A stretch of DNA of 43,250 bases from Maribellus luteus. Its GTDB lineage: Bacteria; Bacteroidota; Bacteroidia; Bacteroidales; Prolixibacteraceae. The DNA is taken from contig NZ_QWGR01000025.1 in the NCBI RefSeq assembly GCF_003576475.1, positions 1 to 43,250 of the forward strand, read 5' to 3'. The stretch's first letter is position 1, and each line of letters opens with the position of its first letter. A model generated the notes under the pieces. The model saw only the letters and a program-made list of their open reading frames with translations. It was not told where the DNA came from and ran no database searches. Below are positions 8,792 through 16,956 of this stretch, piece by piece. The position numbers and the translations under genes are program-made.

Positions 8792-10136
8792 AATGCAAAA
8801 GATTTTTGGAGCGTTTTTGCTCACGTTTTTTCTCATAGGAAGCGTTGCTGCACAAGACAAAGTAATCGACCAGATTGTGGCCGTTGTGGGCGGAAATATT
8901 ATTCTGAAGTCCGATATCGAGAATATGAATATTAGCCAGCAGGCACAGGGAATTACCTCGGAAGGCGATATGAAATGCGAGATTCTCGAACAATTCCTGA
9001 TCAACAAACTGCTGGTTGCCGAAGCCGAGCTGGATACCCTGATTACGGTTACTCCCAGCGAAGTAAACCAGCAGATGGACGGAACACTGCAAATGTACAT
9101 TGCCCACTTCGGTTCGGAAAAAGCCGTGGAAGGCTACTTTAAAAAACCGATTGCTTCGGTTAAGGCCGACATGCAGGAATCGATCCGCGAACAGCTGCTT
9201 AGCCAGAAAATGCGCAATAAAATTGTTGAAAACGTTAGTGTTACGCCATCCGAAGTGCGTTACAATTACAGAAGCCTGACAAAGGACGAGGTACCAACCA
9301 TTCCTACTCAGTATGAATACGCACAAATTACCATTCAACCCAAAATTGATTTGGAAGAAGAAAACCGCGTGAAGGCTCAACTCCGCGACATCAAAAAAAG
9401 GATTGAAAACGGTTCCAGCTTTGCCGCTATGGCGGTGATTTATTCCGAAGGTCCTTCGGCAAAAGACGGAGGTGTAATTGGTTATTCAGGCCGTGCGCAG
9501 CTTGACCCGGCGTATGCAGCAGCAGCCTTCAACCTGAAAGGCGACCAGGTTTCAAACGTGGTAAAGAGTGCTTTTGGCTACCACATCATCCAGCTGGTTG
9601 ACAAGCAGGGCGCCAAAATAAATACCCGTCACATTCTGATGAAACCCAAAGTTTCGGTGGAAGCGAAGGAACAGGCCAACAACCGTCTCGACAGTCTGGC
9701 TAACATGATCCGCAAAGACGAAATCAGTTTCGACCAGGCTGCTGCCATGTTTTCGTTCGACAAAAACAGCCGCAACAACGGTGGTGTGGCCATCAACCCC
9801 AACACCATGTCGTCGAAATTTGCAGTGGAAGAACTTGACGGCGATGTAAGTAAAATTCTTACCGGAATGAACCTCAACGAAATTTCAAAACCTTTTGAAA
9901 CCATCGATGCCGAAAACCAGCAGACGATTTATAAAATCATAAAGCTTACCAACCGGATTGATGCTCACAAAGCCGATCTTCAGAACGATTATCAAACGCT
10001 GGCAGAAATGTACCTAATGAAGAAAAAGGAAGAAACACTCGAGAAATGGATTGCCGAGCGTCAGTCGCAGACTTACATCCGTATCGACAATACTTACGCC
10101 AACTGTAACTTCAAATTTGATCACTGGATTAAGTAA
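8784..10136 (+). CDS. surA: SurA-like periplasmic chaperone / peptidyl-prolyl isomerase
   Basis: The ATG at 8784 is preferred over the in-frame one at 8766 because it puts a standard signal peptide (MNKMQKIFGAFLL... ending VAAQ) at the N-terminus; this gives 450 residues. The DKVIDQIVAVVGGNIILKSD segment is the typical SurA start. Two parvulin domains follow: the first runs from YEYAQITIQP to SAFGYHIIQLV, the second from INTRHILMKP onward. It chaperones outer-membrane beta-barrels in the periplasm. It overlaps the previous lipoprotein gene by 8 bp, so the three genes form one translationally coupled unit. Confidence 0.9.
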   Translation: MNKMQKIFGAFLLTFFLIGSVAAQDKVIDQIVAVVGGNIILKSDIENMNISQQAQGITSEGDMKCEILEQFLINKLLVAEAELDTLITVTPSEVNQQMDGTLQMYIAHFGSEKAVEGYFKKPIASVKADMQESIREQLLSQKMRNKIVENVSVTPSEVRYNYRSLTKDEVPTIPTQYEYAQITIQPKIDLEEENRVKAQLRDIKKRIENGSSFAAMAVIYSEGPSAKDGGVIGYSGRAQLDPAYAAAAFNLKGDQVSNVVKSAFGYHIIQLVDKQGAKINTRHILMKPKVSVEAKEQANNRLDSLANMIRKDEISFDQAAAMFSFDKNSRNNGGVAINPNTMSSKFAVEELDGDVSKILTGMNLNEISKPFETIDAENQQTIYKIIKLTNRIDAHKADLQNDYQTLAEMYLMKKKEETLEKWIAERQSQTYIRIDNTYANCNFKFDHWIK

Positions 10137-10152
10137 CACCTGAATAAAGCCC

Positions 10153-11115
10153 ATGGAATACAAAAATGATGTTGCTGCGCTGGATGCCCTGCGCGAAAAG
10201 TTTAACGAGCTAAAAGCGGAAATTAAAAAGGTCATTTATGGCCAGGATGCAATCATTGATCAGGTGCTGGTATCGCTGTTCAGCCGGGGCCACGTGCTTT
10301 TGATTGGTGTACCGGGACTGGCAAAAACCCTGCTGGTTACCACCATTGCCAAAACGCTGGGCTTGAAATACAACCGTATTCAGTTTACTCCCGATTTAAT
10401 GCCTTCGGACATTATTGGCACCGAGATTCTGAACAACGAACGCAACTTCAAATTTATTCAGGGGCCTATTTTTGCCAACATTATTCTGGCCGATGAGATC
10501 AACCGTACGCCTCCCAAAACGCAGTCGGCCTTGCTGGAAGCGATGCAGGAACGCGCGGTAACAGCAGCCGGGCAACATTTCGAACTCGACAGGCCGTTTT
10601 TTGTACTGGCTACTCAAAACCCGATCGAACAGGAAGGAACCTATCCCCTTCCCGAAGCACAGCTCGACCGTTTTATGTTTTCGGTATGGCTCGATTATCC
10701 CAAGCTGGAAGACGAGCTTACCATTGTAAAAAACACCACTTCTACGCTCGATGCAAAACCCAACACCGTTATTTCGGGCAAAGAGATCATGTTTTTCCAG
10801 GAACTGATCCGCAAAATACCGGTGAACGACAATGTGCTGAAATATGCCGTTACGCTGGCAGCCAAAACAAGGCCGGGTACCGAAACTGCTGCCGAAGTTT
10901 CCACGCATTACCTGAAATGGGGAGCCGGGCCAAGAGCCTCGCAGTACCTGGTTCTGGGCGCAAAAACACATGCGGCACTGCGCGGAAAATATTCACCCGA
11001 CATTGAAGATGTGAAAGCCATCGCTCCTTCGATTCTGAGGCACAGAATCATCAAAAACTACAAGGCGGAAGCCGAAAATATTTCCATCGACGACATCATT
11101 GCGAAACTGCTTTAA
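10153..11115 (+). CDS. MoxR-family AAA+ ATPase
   Basis: This 320-residue cytosolic ATPase shows Walker A GVPGLAKT (residues 52-59), Walker B IILADEINRTPPK (about 110-121), sensor 1 ATQNPIEQEGTYPLPEAQLDRF and the C-terminal helical lid. MoxR proteins act as chaperone-like ATPases, often beside von Willebrand A-domain genes. No such partner is present here; the neighbours are the SurA unit and an OstA-like gene. The stop codon overlaps the next start by 1 bp (TAATG), so translation of the two is probably coupled. Its target cannot be stated. Confidence 0.93.
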   Translation: MEYKNDVAALDALREKFNELKAEIKKVIYGQDAIIDQVLVSLFSRGHVLLIGVPGLAKTLLVTTIAKTLGLKYNRIQFTPDLMPSDIIGTEILNNERNFKFIQGPIFANIILADEINRTPPKTQSALLEAMQERAVTAAGQHFELDRPFFVLATQNPIEQEGTYPLPEAQLDRFMFSVWLDYPKLEDELTIVKNTTSTLDAKPNTVISGKEIMFFQELIRKIPVNDNVLKYAVTLAAKTRPGTETAAEVSTHYLKWGAGPRASQYLVLGAKTHAALRGKYSPDIEDVKAIAPSILRHRIIKNYKAEAENISIDDIIAKLL

Positions 11116-12725
11116 TGCTTACATACCGTTACATTATCACTACCATTAAAAATCCCCTGCTCCTGGTTGGCGCTGTGGGTTTATTGCTGTTTTTTACGGC
11201 CCCGGTAAAGGCTCAGGAGAAAAAAAGAGTGGATATTATCCAGGCAGGTTCGTTGGAACAAAGCGAAAAAATTGCCAATGCCCAACGCCTGCTCGACAAT
11301 GTTATTATTAAGCACGAAAACATATTGATGTACTGCGACAGCGCCTACACCTACGAAGGCACCAACCGCGTTGATGCTTTTGGCAACGTGCACATTAACC
11401 AGGGCGACACGCTTCACCTTTATGCCCGCAAAGTTTTTTACGATGGCGACCGAAGCTTTGCGCAGGCCATCAACAACGTAAGGCTCGAGAAAAGGGAAAT
11501 CACCCTTTACACCGATACGCTGGATTACGACATGAACCTCAACATCGGGTACTACGATTGCTCGGGTAAAATTGTAGACAGTACCAACACCCTGACCAGC
11601 AAAGTTGGCCAGTATTACCTGAACGAAGACATGGTACATTTTACTGACAGCGTAGTTGGTTTTAACGATAAGTACACGCTAAACAGCGAAGACATAAAAT
11701 ACAACACCAAAACCGAGGTTATCTATTTTTCGTCGCCTACTACCATTCAGGATTCGTCCAGCACCCTGTACGCCGAAGAAGGCTGGTACAACACGCTTAC
11801 CGGGGATGCCGACCTGAACAAGCTCCCCAGGATCTACAACGAAACTCAGTTTCTCAGTGCCGAACAGATTACCTTCAACAAAACAAGCGGCGACACACGG
11901 GCACTCGGAAATGTATTTTTACAGGATTACGAAAACAGCAGCATCGTTAAAGGGCAAAAGGTGGATTACAACGAACAGACGGAAATGGCGCTTGTTACCG
12001 ATTCGGCCGTTTTTATTTCGTACAACCAAACCGATAGTTTGTACCTGCATGCCGACACTTTGCGCACCATGCCCGACACAATTGAAGGCGAAAACATAGT
12101 AAAAGCCTATTACGGCGTTCGGTTTTACCGGAGCGATGTGCAGGGCGTTTGCGACTCGATGATCTATTTTACCAAAGATTCAACGGTGGAACTGCACAAC
12201 AACCCGGTTTTGTGGTCGGGCATACAACAGTTAAGCGCCGAGAACATTAAAATGATACAACACACCAATGCGCCCGACGAATTGCGTTTGTATTCCAACA
12301 GCTTTATTATTTCGGAACAGGACACCGGCATGTTCGACCAGATTAAGGGCAAGAACATGGTGGGCTATGTAAAAAACGGGCAGCTCGATTACATTGATGT
12401 GGATGGAAACGGCCAGACCCTTTATTACGCCAGGGAGAAAGCAGAAATAATAGGTTTGAACCGGGCCGAAAGCAGTAACATTTCCATTCGCTTTCAGGAC
12501 GGAAAGATCCACAAAATTGCTTTCCAGAAACAACCCGAAGGAGAACTGACTCCTCTGGCCGATGTTACGGACAACAACAAAAAGCTTTCAAATTTTAACT
12601 GGCAGATCGAATTAAGGCCGGTTTCGAAAGACGATATATTTCGTAAAACCGAAAAGGTAAAACCCGTAGTGGAGGAGCCCAAAAGAGCGAACGCCAAAGT
12701 GCCAACAGGACCGGGGGTACGGTAG
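11115..12725 (+). CDS. OstA/LptA-like LPS transport protein
   Basis: This 536-residue exported protein has a signal peptide at about residues 1-34 (ending VKAQ). The body is a run of short beta-strand repeats with words such as AFGNVHINQGDTLHLYA, ALGNVFLQDYENSSIVKGQKVDYNE and ADTLRTMPD. This is the OstA/LptA beta-jellyroll pattern that forms the LPS bridge in the periplasm, or the N-terminal part of LptD. It lacks the LptD barrel and is longer than E. coli LptA (about 185 residues). The C-terminus is Pro-rich. Linkage to the surA-like genes fits outer-membrane biogenesis. Confidence 0.8.
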   Translation: MLTYRYIITTIKNPLLLVGAVGLLLFFTAPVKAQEKKRVDIIQAGSLEQSEKIANAQRLLDNVIIKHENILMYCDSAYTYEGTNRVDAFGNVHINQGDTLHLYARKVFYDGDRSFAQAINNVRLEKREITLYTDTLDYDMNLNIGYYDCSGKIVDSTNTLTSKVGQYYLNEDMVHFTDSVVGFNDKYTLNSEDIKYNTKTEVIYFSSPTTIQDSSSTLYAEEGWYNTLTGDADLNKLPRIYNETQFLSAEQITFNKTSGDTRALGNVFLQDYENSSIVKGQKVDYNEQTEMALVTDSAVFISYNQTDSLYLHADTLRTMPDTIEGENIVKAYYGVRFYRSDVQGVCDSMIYFTKDSTVELHNNPVLWSGIQQLSAENIKMIQHTNAPDELRLYSNSFIISEQDTGMFDQIKGKNMVGYVKNGQLDYIDVDGNGQTLYYAREKAEIIGLNRAESSNISIRFQDGKIHKIAFQKQPEGELTPLADVTDNNKKLSNFNWQIELRPVSKDDIFRKTEKVKPVVEEPKRANAKVPTGPGVR

Positions 12726-13012
12726 AAACACAACGCGAGGGTATTTTTCCTTCATCTGATCTGTAAAAGTTAACATATCATTCGACAATCTTCGATGTCA
12801 GACAAGTAAAACCCAATTACATTTTTTCTAACCAATTTTCATTGTCTGTCAGATAAAATCCCATTTTTAAAGTAGTATTTGCGGGTGTGCTTTGGGGCAG
12901 CCCTGTTAATGTTGTTTGTGTTTTTGTTTGGTTAATTCCAGGTAAAAAAAAAATTGAAGGTATGTTTATAAAAAAGCTGCTCTTAAAAATGTCATTACAA
13001 ACGACGTGTAAC
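12726..13012. other. Intergenic region without recognised gene
   Basis: AT-rich sequence after the OstA-like gene. A weak inverted pair, cagacaa (12799-12805) and ttgtctg (12843-12849), is visible. No start/stop pair with coding character and no tRNA-like fold were found. It leads into the REP hairpin. Confidence 0.5.
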
Positions 13013-13049
13013 CTACCCCTCGTTACCGCTGTGCTCAAACGAGGGGTAG
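13013..13049. repeat. Perfect 11-bp hairpin beside the transposase remnant
   Basis: ctacccctcgt (13013-13023) pairs perfectly with acgaggggtag (13039-13049) across a 15-nt loop. It lies at the 3' side of the RAYT-like remnant on the minus strand, as REP/BIME hairpins commonly do. No T tract follows on either strand, so a simple terminator is less likely. Confidence 0.55.
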
Positions 13050-13226
13050 AGAAGCAGCCCGGTTAATTGTTGTTTGCCTCGCTGCCGCACGATTGCACCG
13101 TGTGGTATTATTGACAACCAAAATGGCTTTGTATTCATTCCTGGTAAAAACATCTAACCATTCAACAACGGCAAAACCTACAAAATATACGCCGTCAGGA
13201 TTATGGAATTTATAATTTCGTCTCAT
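13035..13226 (-). pseudogene. Truncated REP-associated tyrosine transposase (RAYT, IS200-like)
   Basis: Only the N-terminal about 37 residues are preserved: MRRNYKFHNPDGVYFV followed by GFAVVEWLDVFTRNEYKAIL. I recognise this as the start of Bacteroidota RAYT/Y1 transposases. The HUH motif and the catalytic Tyr are absent. The rest of the 63-codon frame is unrelated sequence running through REP hairpins. The ATG overlaps the stop of the upstream minus-strand gene (ATGA). This is a dead remnant left by an internal deletion. I am confident of the family from memory only; a profile search would confirm it. Confidence 0.7.
13086..13104. repeat. Degenerate REP hairpin
   Basis: cgcacg (13086-13091) pairs with cgtgtg (13099-13104) with one G-T wobble. 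On the minus strand the surrounding words are cggtgcaatcg and gcggcagcgagg, which echo cggtgtgcaatcc (270-282) and gcgccagcgagga (338-350) at the left end of the window. Confidence 0.4.
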
Positions 13227-13471
13227 TTTAGCCGGGTACTATGTTTCGGAATTGTTGATCTGGTGTTTACAAACCACGCGATACAATCGCGCGGGAGCGG
13301 GATTGTTTCCTTTTCTGTTTTTGCTTTTGGTAATTTTTCTTTTTTTATTTTAGCAAATGAAACATAGCCGTTCCTGTGCTGTGTTTCTTCGAAAAGGTCG
13401 CTTACTTGCGCCTGTGATTTTATTGAAACCAATAACAAAACAAGCACGATAAAAATAATGTTCTTTTTCAT
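13223..13471 (-). CDS. Small secreted protein, possibly truncated
   Basis: This is an 82-residue frame with a clear signal peptide (MKKNIIFIVLVLLLVSIKSQAQ, residues 1-22) and a Lys-rich mature part with QHRNGYVSFAKIKKEK. The last about 20 residues have no coding feel and run into the transposase remnant, with a 4-bp ATGA overlap. The original 3' end may therefore have been lost when the mobile element inserted. No family is recognised. It lies 18 bp downstream of the next lipoprotein gene and may be co-transcribed with it. Confidence 0.5.
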   Translation of the reverse strand: MKKNIIFIVLVLLLVSIKSQAQVSDLFEETQHRNGYVSFAKIKKEKLPKAKTEKETIPLPRDCIAWFVNTRSTIPKHSTRLK

Positions 13472-13489
13472 TGCTGTAGGTATTAAAAG

Positions 13490-13984
13490 TTAAAGTTCCT
13501 TTGTCATGAGATAAGCATAAGAATCAACAGAATTTCGAGGTAATACTAATGTATCCTCCTTTAGCATGTCAATTACAAATTCATCTTTCAATCCCAAGTC
13601 ATTAATAAATTCAAAATCCAGGATCCACGCATCAAACCCAAATTCCGTTTGTTTACGCACAAACTCAGTCTGTGTGGCGGCGTATGTATCGCCTTCAAAA
13701 ACAACGTACATACTATCGTTGGGCAAGAATTGGAACCACGAATCAGTAAGATCAATTCTGCCATGTCCGGTAAAACCGCCATATGCGTAGTGCATCTTCC
13801 ATTTGCCCTGAATAGTGTTTTTTATCAAAGACAATGATTTTACGTCCCTCAACAAGATTATACCATTTTCATCTGGTGGCGGTAGATGTTCTATATCCTC
13901 TTTTTCGCACCCTGTCCCAAAAACAATATAGAGCGGTAGCAGGAGTAGAAAAAATGTTAGTAATTTTAATTCTTTTGATTTCAT
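13490..13984 (-). CDS. Putative lipoprotein, unknown function
   Basis: This 164-residue protein has an N-terminal hydrophobic leader and a lipobox near FGTGC (Cys26), followed by an acidic linker (EKEDIEHLPPPDENG). The mature part has a beta-rich layout (GKWKMHYAYGGFTGHGRIDLTDSWFQFLPNDSMYVVFEGD) similar to the lipocalin-like folds often seen in Bacteroidota lipoproteins. That fold guess is inference. The start is preceded, 28 bp upstream, by a ~54-bp element also found before the neighbouring lipoprotein gene. Confidence 0.7.
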   Translation of the reverse strand: MKSKELKLLTFFLLLLPLYIVFGTGCEKEDIEHLPPPDENGIILLRDVKSLSLIKNTIQGKWKMHYAYGGFTGHGRIDLTDSWFQFLPNDSMYVVFEGDTYAATQTEFVRKQTEFGFDAWILDFEFINDLGLKDEFVIDMLKEDTLVLPRNSVDSYAYLMTKEL

Positions 13985-14012
13985 ATTTTTATAGTACTTA
14001 GTAGTGAGTAGT

Positions 14013-14066
14013 TTTAAGTAGTTTCCCCGAATAGGGAAAGATAAGAGCGCATTTAAAAGGTCTGTT
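14013..14066 (-). promoter_or_regulatory. Duplicated upstream element, copy 1
   Basis: About 54 bp, nearly identical to 14691-14745 (one inserted T and one substitution in the shared core). It contains an inverted repeat, tttccc (14022-14027) and gggaaa (14034-14039), with a 6-nt loop. It ends 28 bp before the start of the lipoprotein gene at 13984, so it probably carries the promoter, an operator or a leader structure. Confidence 0.6.
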
Positions 14067-14154
14067 ACAGCTGCTTAACACAATTTCGATTTCGGGGAGT
14101 AACCACATACGGCGAAAGAAAGAAAGAAAGAAATATTTTTTCATAACATTGTTT

Positions 14155-14637
14155 TTAATTAGGAGAAATTTCAATTCTGGAATCTAAATTTTTAGAATAA
14201 TTAAAAGTAAATTTTGCTTTTGGGTTCTCACTACGCACATATATCTCAATATTGTAGCTCCTGTTTTCCATTGAGCCGATTACACATTCAAGGTCGTAAG
14301 AACAAATACAATTACATAGTATCGGTGTTTGCTCACTAAAAACAACTTTTAGTATTTCATTTTGAATAAATGCACTTGAGGTTATTTCTCCCGGGCAACA
14401 ACTTAAAGTCGCATTAATAAACTTAACCCGAAGTTGGTTCTCTCCTTCTGCCTTAAGTTCAATATATCTTTCAATATCCGTGGATTTTGTATTCTCTTTA
14501 CAGCCCTGCGTTTTTATTTCGCTTACTGTTAATTGGTTGTCTTTCAATGGTGGTAATTGTTCTTCATTCTGGCAGCTTGCGCCCATTAGGACAAACACCA
14601 AACAAAATAAACTTAGTTTTAAAATTTGTGTTTTCAT
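14155..14637 (-). CDS. Putative lipoprotein, unknown function
   Basis: The ATG at 14637 is chosen because it begins a proper lipoprotein leader (MKTQILKLSLFCLVFVLMG, then ASC lipobox); an earlier ATG at 14691 would add 18 residues ahead of the leader and falls in the duplicated element. The product has 160 residues. The mature part holds several Cys residues (SCCPG, CNCICSYDLEC) that may form disulfides in the periplasm or at the surface. No family is recognised. It carries its own copy of the ~54-bp upstream element, 53 bp before the start. Confidence 0.7.
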   Translation of the reverse strand: MKTQILKLSLFCLVFVLMGASCQNEEQLPPLKDNQLTVSEIKTQGCKENTKSTDIERYIELKAEGENQLRVKFINATLSCCPGEITSSAFIQNEILKVVFSEQTPILCNCICSYDLECVIGSMENRSYNIEIYVRSENPKAKFTFNYSKNLDSRIEISPN

Positions 14638-14690
14638 TTTCTTGTATTTAAAATGTAGTAAATAGTACTGATTAGTTGGTACAAAGTACA

Positions 14691-14745
14691 TTTAAGTAGT
14701 TTCCCCGAATAGGGAAAGATAAGAGCGCATTAAAAGGTCGGTTAC
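14691..14745 (-). promoter_or_regulatory. Duplicated upstream element, copy 2
   Basis: Second copy of the element at 14013-14066, with the same inverted repeat, tttccc (14700-14705) and gggaaa (14712-14717). It is placed upstream of the lipoprotein gene starting at 14637 in the same orientation. The two genes themselves are not visibly related, so the element and not the coding part has been duplicated or retained. Confidence 0.6.
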
Positions 14746-15095
14746 GTTGTTCTACAACGCTTGGGTTGGGGCTTCGTAGCCTGGCTACTGCCTAAATTTT
14801 CTTTTGTTTTTTATAGAGGGTTATTCATGGTTGAGTTTTATTGTAGTTTATGTATTAAGAGATGCTTAAATATAGAAAATGGTTGCGTTTCAGGCAATTT
14901 ATTGTCACATTATTTTTACCATATGTTCATTTATTGAAAAATGGCGCTTATATTCTGATCTCCAAATCAACCCGCACAAGCCAGGTTAAAAACAGAGTTT
15001 GCAGTATTAATCTTAACTTTTCTCACAAAAAGGCAGGTTTTATTTTCATTTTAAAAAAATATTTTGATATTTGCAGGAAATCGTAAGAAAACGAC
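14746..15095. other. Intergenic region upstream of the leu leader
   Basis: AT-rich, with no gene I can support; a 74-codon open frame at 14862-15086 has no start signal or coding character. The right end should hold the leu operon promoter: gatatttg (15066-15073) matches the -7 consensus TAnnTTTG at 7 of 8 positions and lies 22 bp before the leader peptide start. Confidence 0.45.
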
Positions 15096-15161
15096 ATGAG
15101 ATTCAACATTTCCATTATTAGCATTCTTCTTGGTATTCTTCTTCTAACAAGGCAGAAATGA
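15096..15161 (+). CDS. leuL: Leu/Ile-rich leader peptide of the leucine operon
   Basis: A 21-codon frame (ATG 15096, TGA 15159-15161) encodes 5 Leu and 5 Ile residues. Codons 5-17 contain Ile at 5, 7, 8, 10 and 14 and Leu at 11, 12, 15, 16 and 17. It is followed at once by mutually exclusive RNA hairpins and then leuA. This is the layout of a classical transcription-attenuation leader: translation reports the supply of charged Leu (and Ile) tRNA. The symbol leuL is used by analogy only. Confidence 0.85.
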   Translation: MRFNISIISILLGILLLTRQK

Positions 15162-15206
15162 GAATGGTATGTTGATAAACGATATTGGATAAGTAAAGCC
15201 ATTCTC
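15160..15206 (+). promoter_or_regulatory. Antiterminator stem of the leu attenuator
   Basis: gagaatgg (15160-15167) is perfectly complementary to ccattctc (15199-15206). The 5' arm begins inside the leader stop codon, so a ribosome finishing the leader would cover it, whereas a ribosome stalled at the Ile/Leu codons (15108-15146) would leave it free. The 3' arm is shared with the terminator, which makes the two structures mutually exclusive. Confidence 0.8.
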
Positions 15207-15227
15207 AAGTAAGAGGGTGGCTTTTTT
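15197..15227 (+). terminator. Attenuator terminator before leuA
   Basis: agccattctc (15197-15206) pairs with gagggtggct (15213-15222), a 10-bp stem with two G-U pairs and a 6-nt loop, followed by a run of six T (15222-15227). It is an intrinsic terminator 113 bp before leuA and competes with the antiterminator at 15160-15206. Confidence 0.85.
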
Positions 15228-15340
15228 CATGTTGAAAGATGAAAGTTGAAAGTCACAAGACGAAAGCTTGAAAGACTTGTAGCTTGAAGCTTGAGACTTG
15301 CAACTATAAAAAGGAAATAATAACTGATAAATAAATTAAA
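15228..15340. repeat. Word-repeat spacer before leuA
   Basis: Variants of gaaagttgaaag, aagcttgaaag and gacttgtagcttg follow one another between 15230 and 15302. The start of leuA follows after an AT-rich stretch. Confidence 0.5.
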
Positions 15341-16846
15341 ATGAGCGACAGACTGTACATTTTCGACACAACATTGAGGGACGGAGAACAGGTCCCGGGG
15401 TGTCAGTTGAATACGGTAGAAAAGATTGAAGTTGCCAAAGCATTGCAGGAATTAGGCGTTGACGTAATTGAAGCCGGATTTCCTATTTCCAGCCCGGGCG
15501 ATTTCGAATCGGTAGTAGAGATTTCAAAAGCGGTTACCTGGCCCACCATTTGTGCCCTTACCCGCGCAGTTCAAAAAGACATTGATGTAGCCGCCGAATC
15601 GCTAAAATACGCGAAAAAAGGTCGTATCCACACCGGAATCGGAACATCGGATTTTCATATTTACCACAAACTCAACTCCAATCCCGAAGAGATTATTGAA
15701 CGTGCTGTGGAAGCCGTGAAATATGCCAAAAAGTACGTTGAAGATGTAGAGTTTTATGCCGAAGATGCCGGTCGTACCGGTAACGAATACCTGGCCCGTG
15801 TTATTGAAGCGGTTATTAAAGCGGGTGCCACCGTGGTAAATATTCCGGATACCACCGGCTATACCCTGCCCCACGATTTTGGAGCAAAAATCAAATACCT
15901 GGTGGACAACGTACCCAACATCCACAAAGCAGTTATATCAACCCACTGCCACAACGATTTGGGAATGGCCACCGCCAACACCATTTCGGGTATTATGAAC
16001 GGTGCCCGCCAGGCCGAAGTGACCATTAACGGGATTGGCGAACGCGCGGGTAACACTTCGCTGGAAGAAGTGGTAATGACGCTGAAAACACATTACCAGG
16101 CCTTGCAGATTGAAACCGGAGTAAACACCAAACAGATTTACCAGACCAGCCGTTTGGTATCAACCCTGATGAACATGCCGGTACAACCCAACAAAGCAGT
16201 GGTGGGTAGAAACGCCTTTGCTCACTCATCGGGGATTCACCAGGACGGAGTATTAAAAAACCGTGAGAATTACGAGATCATGGACCCGACCGATGTGGGC
16301 ATCAACGAATCGGCCATTTTGCTGACTGCAAGAAGCGGACGCGCTGCATTGAAACACCGCCTGGAATTGCTGGGCTTTCAGTTGACCAAAGAAAAACTGG
16401 ATGAAGTGTACGACGAGTTCCTGAAACTGGCCGACAAGAAAAAAGACATCCGCGACGACGATATCGCATTACTGGTTGGAGATGCTACCCGCAAAGAACA
16501 TCGCATCAAGCTGAATTACCTGCAGGTGATTTCCGGCAAAAGCCTGAAACCGATGGCATCAGTAGTTTTGGATATTGCCGGTGAAAAATTCGATGCCACA
16601 TCAGCCGGCAACGGCCCCGTGGATGCAGCCATTTCCGCCGTTAAAAAGATCATTCACCGTCAGGTAGTGATCGAAGAGTTCCTGGTGCAAGCCATTACCC
16701 GCGGTAGCGACGACATTGGTAAAGTACACATGCAGGTTGAGTACCAGGATTCGGTTTACCACGGCTTTGGTGCACACACCGATATTATCACGGCTTCGGT
16801 GGAAGCTTTCCTCGATGCCATCAACAAATTGCCGGTAGGAGAATAA
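15341..16846 (+). CDS. leuA: 2-isopropylmalate synthase
   Basis: This 501-residue enzyme condenses acetyl-CoA with 2-oxoisovalerate, the first committed step of leucine synthesis. [10 protein letters not shown] (residues 11-20) is the HMGL-like metal/acceptor motif, and HCHNDLGMA carries the metal-binding His pair. NGIGERAGN and the [12 protein letters not shown] segment are typical. The C-terminal about 140 residues form the leucine-sensing LeuA dimer domain ([14 protein letters not shown], then [17 protein letters not shown]). Length fits LeuA type 1. It is the first structural gene after the leader/attenuator. Confidence 0.95.
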   Translation: MSDRLYIFDTTLRDGEQVPGCQLNTVEKIEVAKALQELGVDVIEAGFPISSPGDFESVVEISKAVTWPTICALTRAVQKDIDVAAESLKYAKKGRIHTGIGTSDFHIYHKLNSNPEEIIERAVEAVKYAKKYVEDVEFYAEDAGRTGNEYLARVIEAVIKAGATVVNIPDTTGYTLPHDFGAKIKYLVDNVPNIHKAVISTHCHNDLGMATANTISGIMNGARQAEVTINGIGERAGNTSLEEVVMTLKTHYQALQIETGVNTKQIYQTSRLVSTLMNMPVQPNKAVVGRNAFAHSSGIHQDGVLKNRENYEIMDPTDVGINESAILLTARSGRAALKHRLELLGFQLTKEKLDEVYDEFLKLADKKKDIRDDDIALLVGDATRKEHRIKLNYLQVISGKSLKPMASVVLDIAGEKFDATSAGNGPVDAAISAVKKIIHRQVVIEEFLVQAITRGSDDIGKVHMQVEYQDSVYHGFGAHTDIITASVEAFLDAINKLPVGE

Positions 16847-16956
16847 GTTCAGAGTTTAGAGTTCAAAGAATAAAAATTATACGGAGATACTAGTTCTGAA
16901 TCAGAATCGAACATCCGATATCCAGTATCAAGTATCAAGAATCCAGTATCAAGATT
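16847..16956. repeat. Word-repeat spacer between leuA and leuC
   Basis: Contains ttcagagtttagagttcaaag followed by a second word family: atatccagtatcaag, tatcaagaatcc, agtatcaagatt (about 16917-16956). No gene is seen in it. Confidence 0.5.

Noticed and set aside
8778-9380. 200-codon minus-strand frame opposite surA
   Set aside because: Antisense shadow with no domain and no start signal.
10396-10971. 191-codon minus-strand frame opposite the MoxR gene
   Set aside because: Antisense shadow of a clear AAA+ ATPase.
12817-13038. 73-codon minus-strand frame after the OstA-like gene
   Set aside because: No family, no leader, and it runs into the REP hairpin; probably chance.
14862-15086. 74-codon plus-strand frame before the leu leader
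   Set aside because: Overlaps the expected promoter of the leu operon and has no coding character.
12726-15095. tRNA or rRNA genes as anchor for the accessory patch
   Set aside because: Looked for cloverleaf arms and the GGTTCGAATCC-type T arm in the gaps; none seen by eye.
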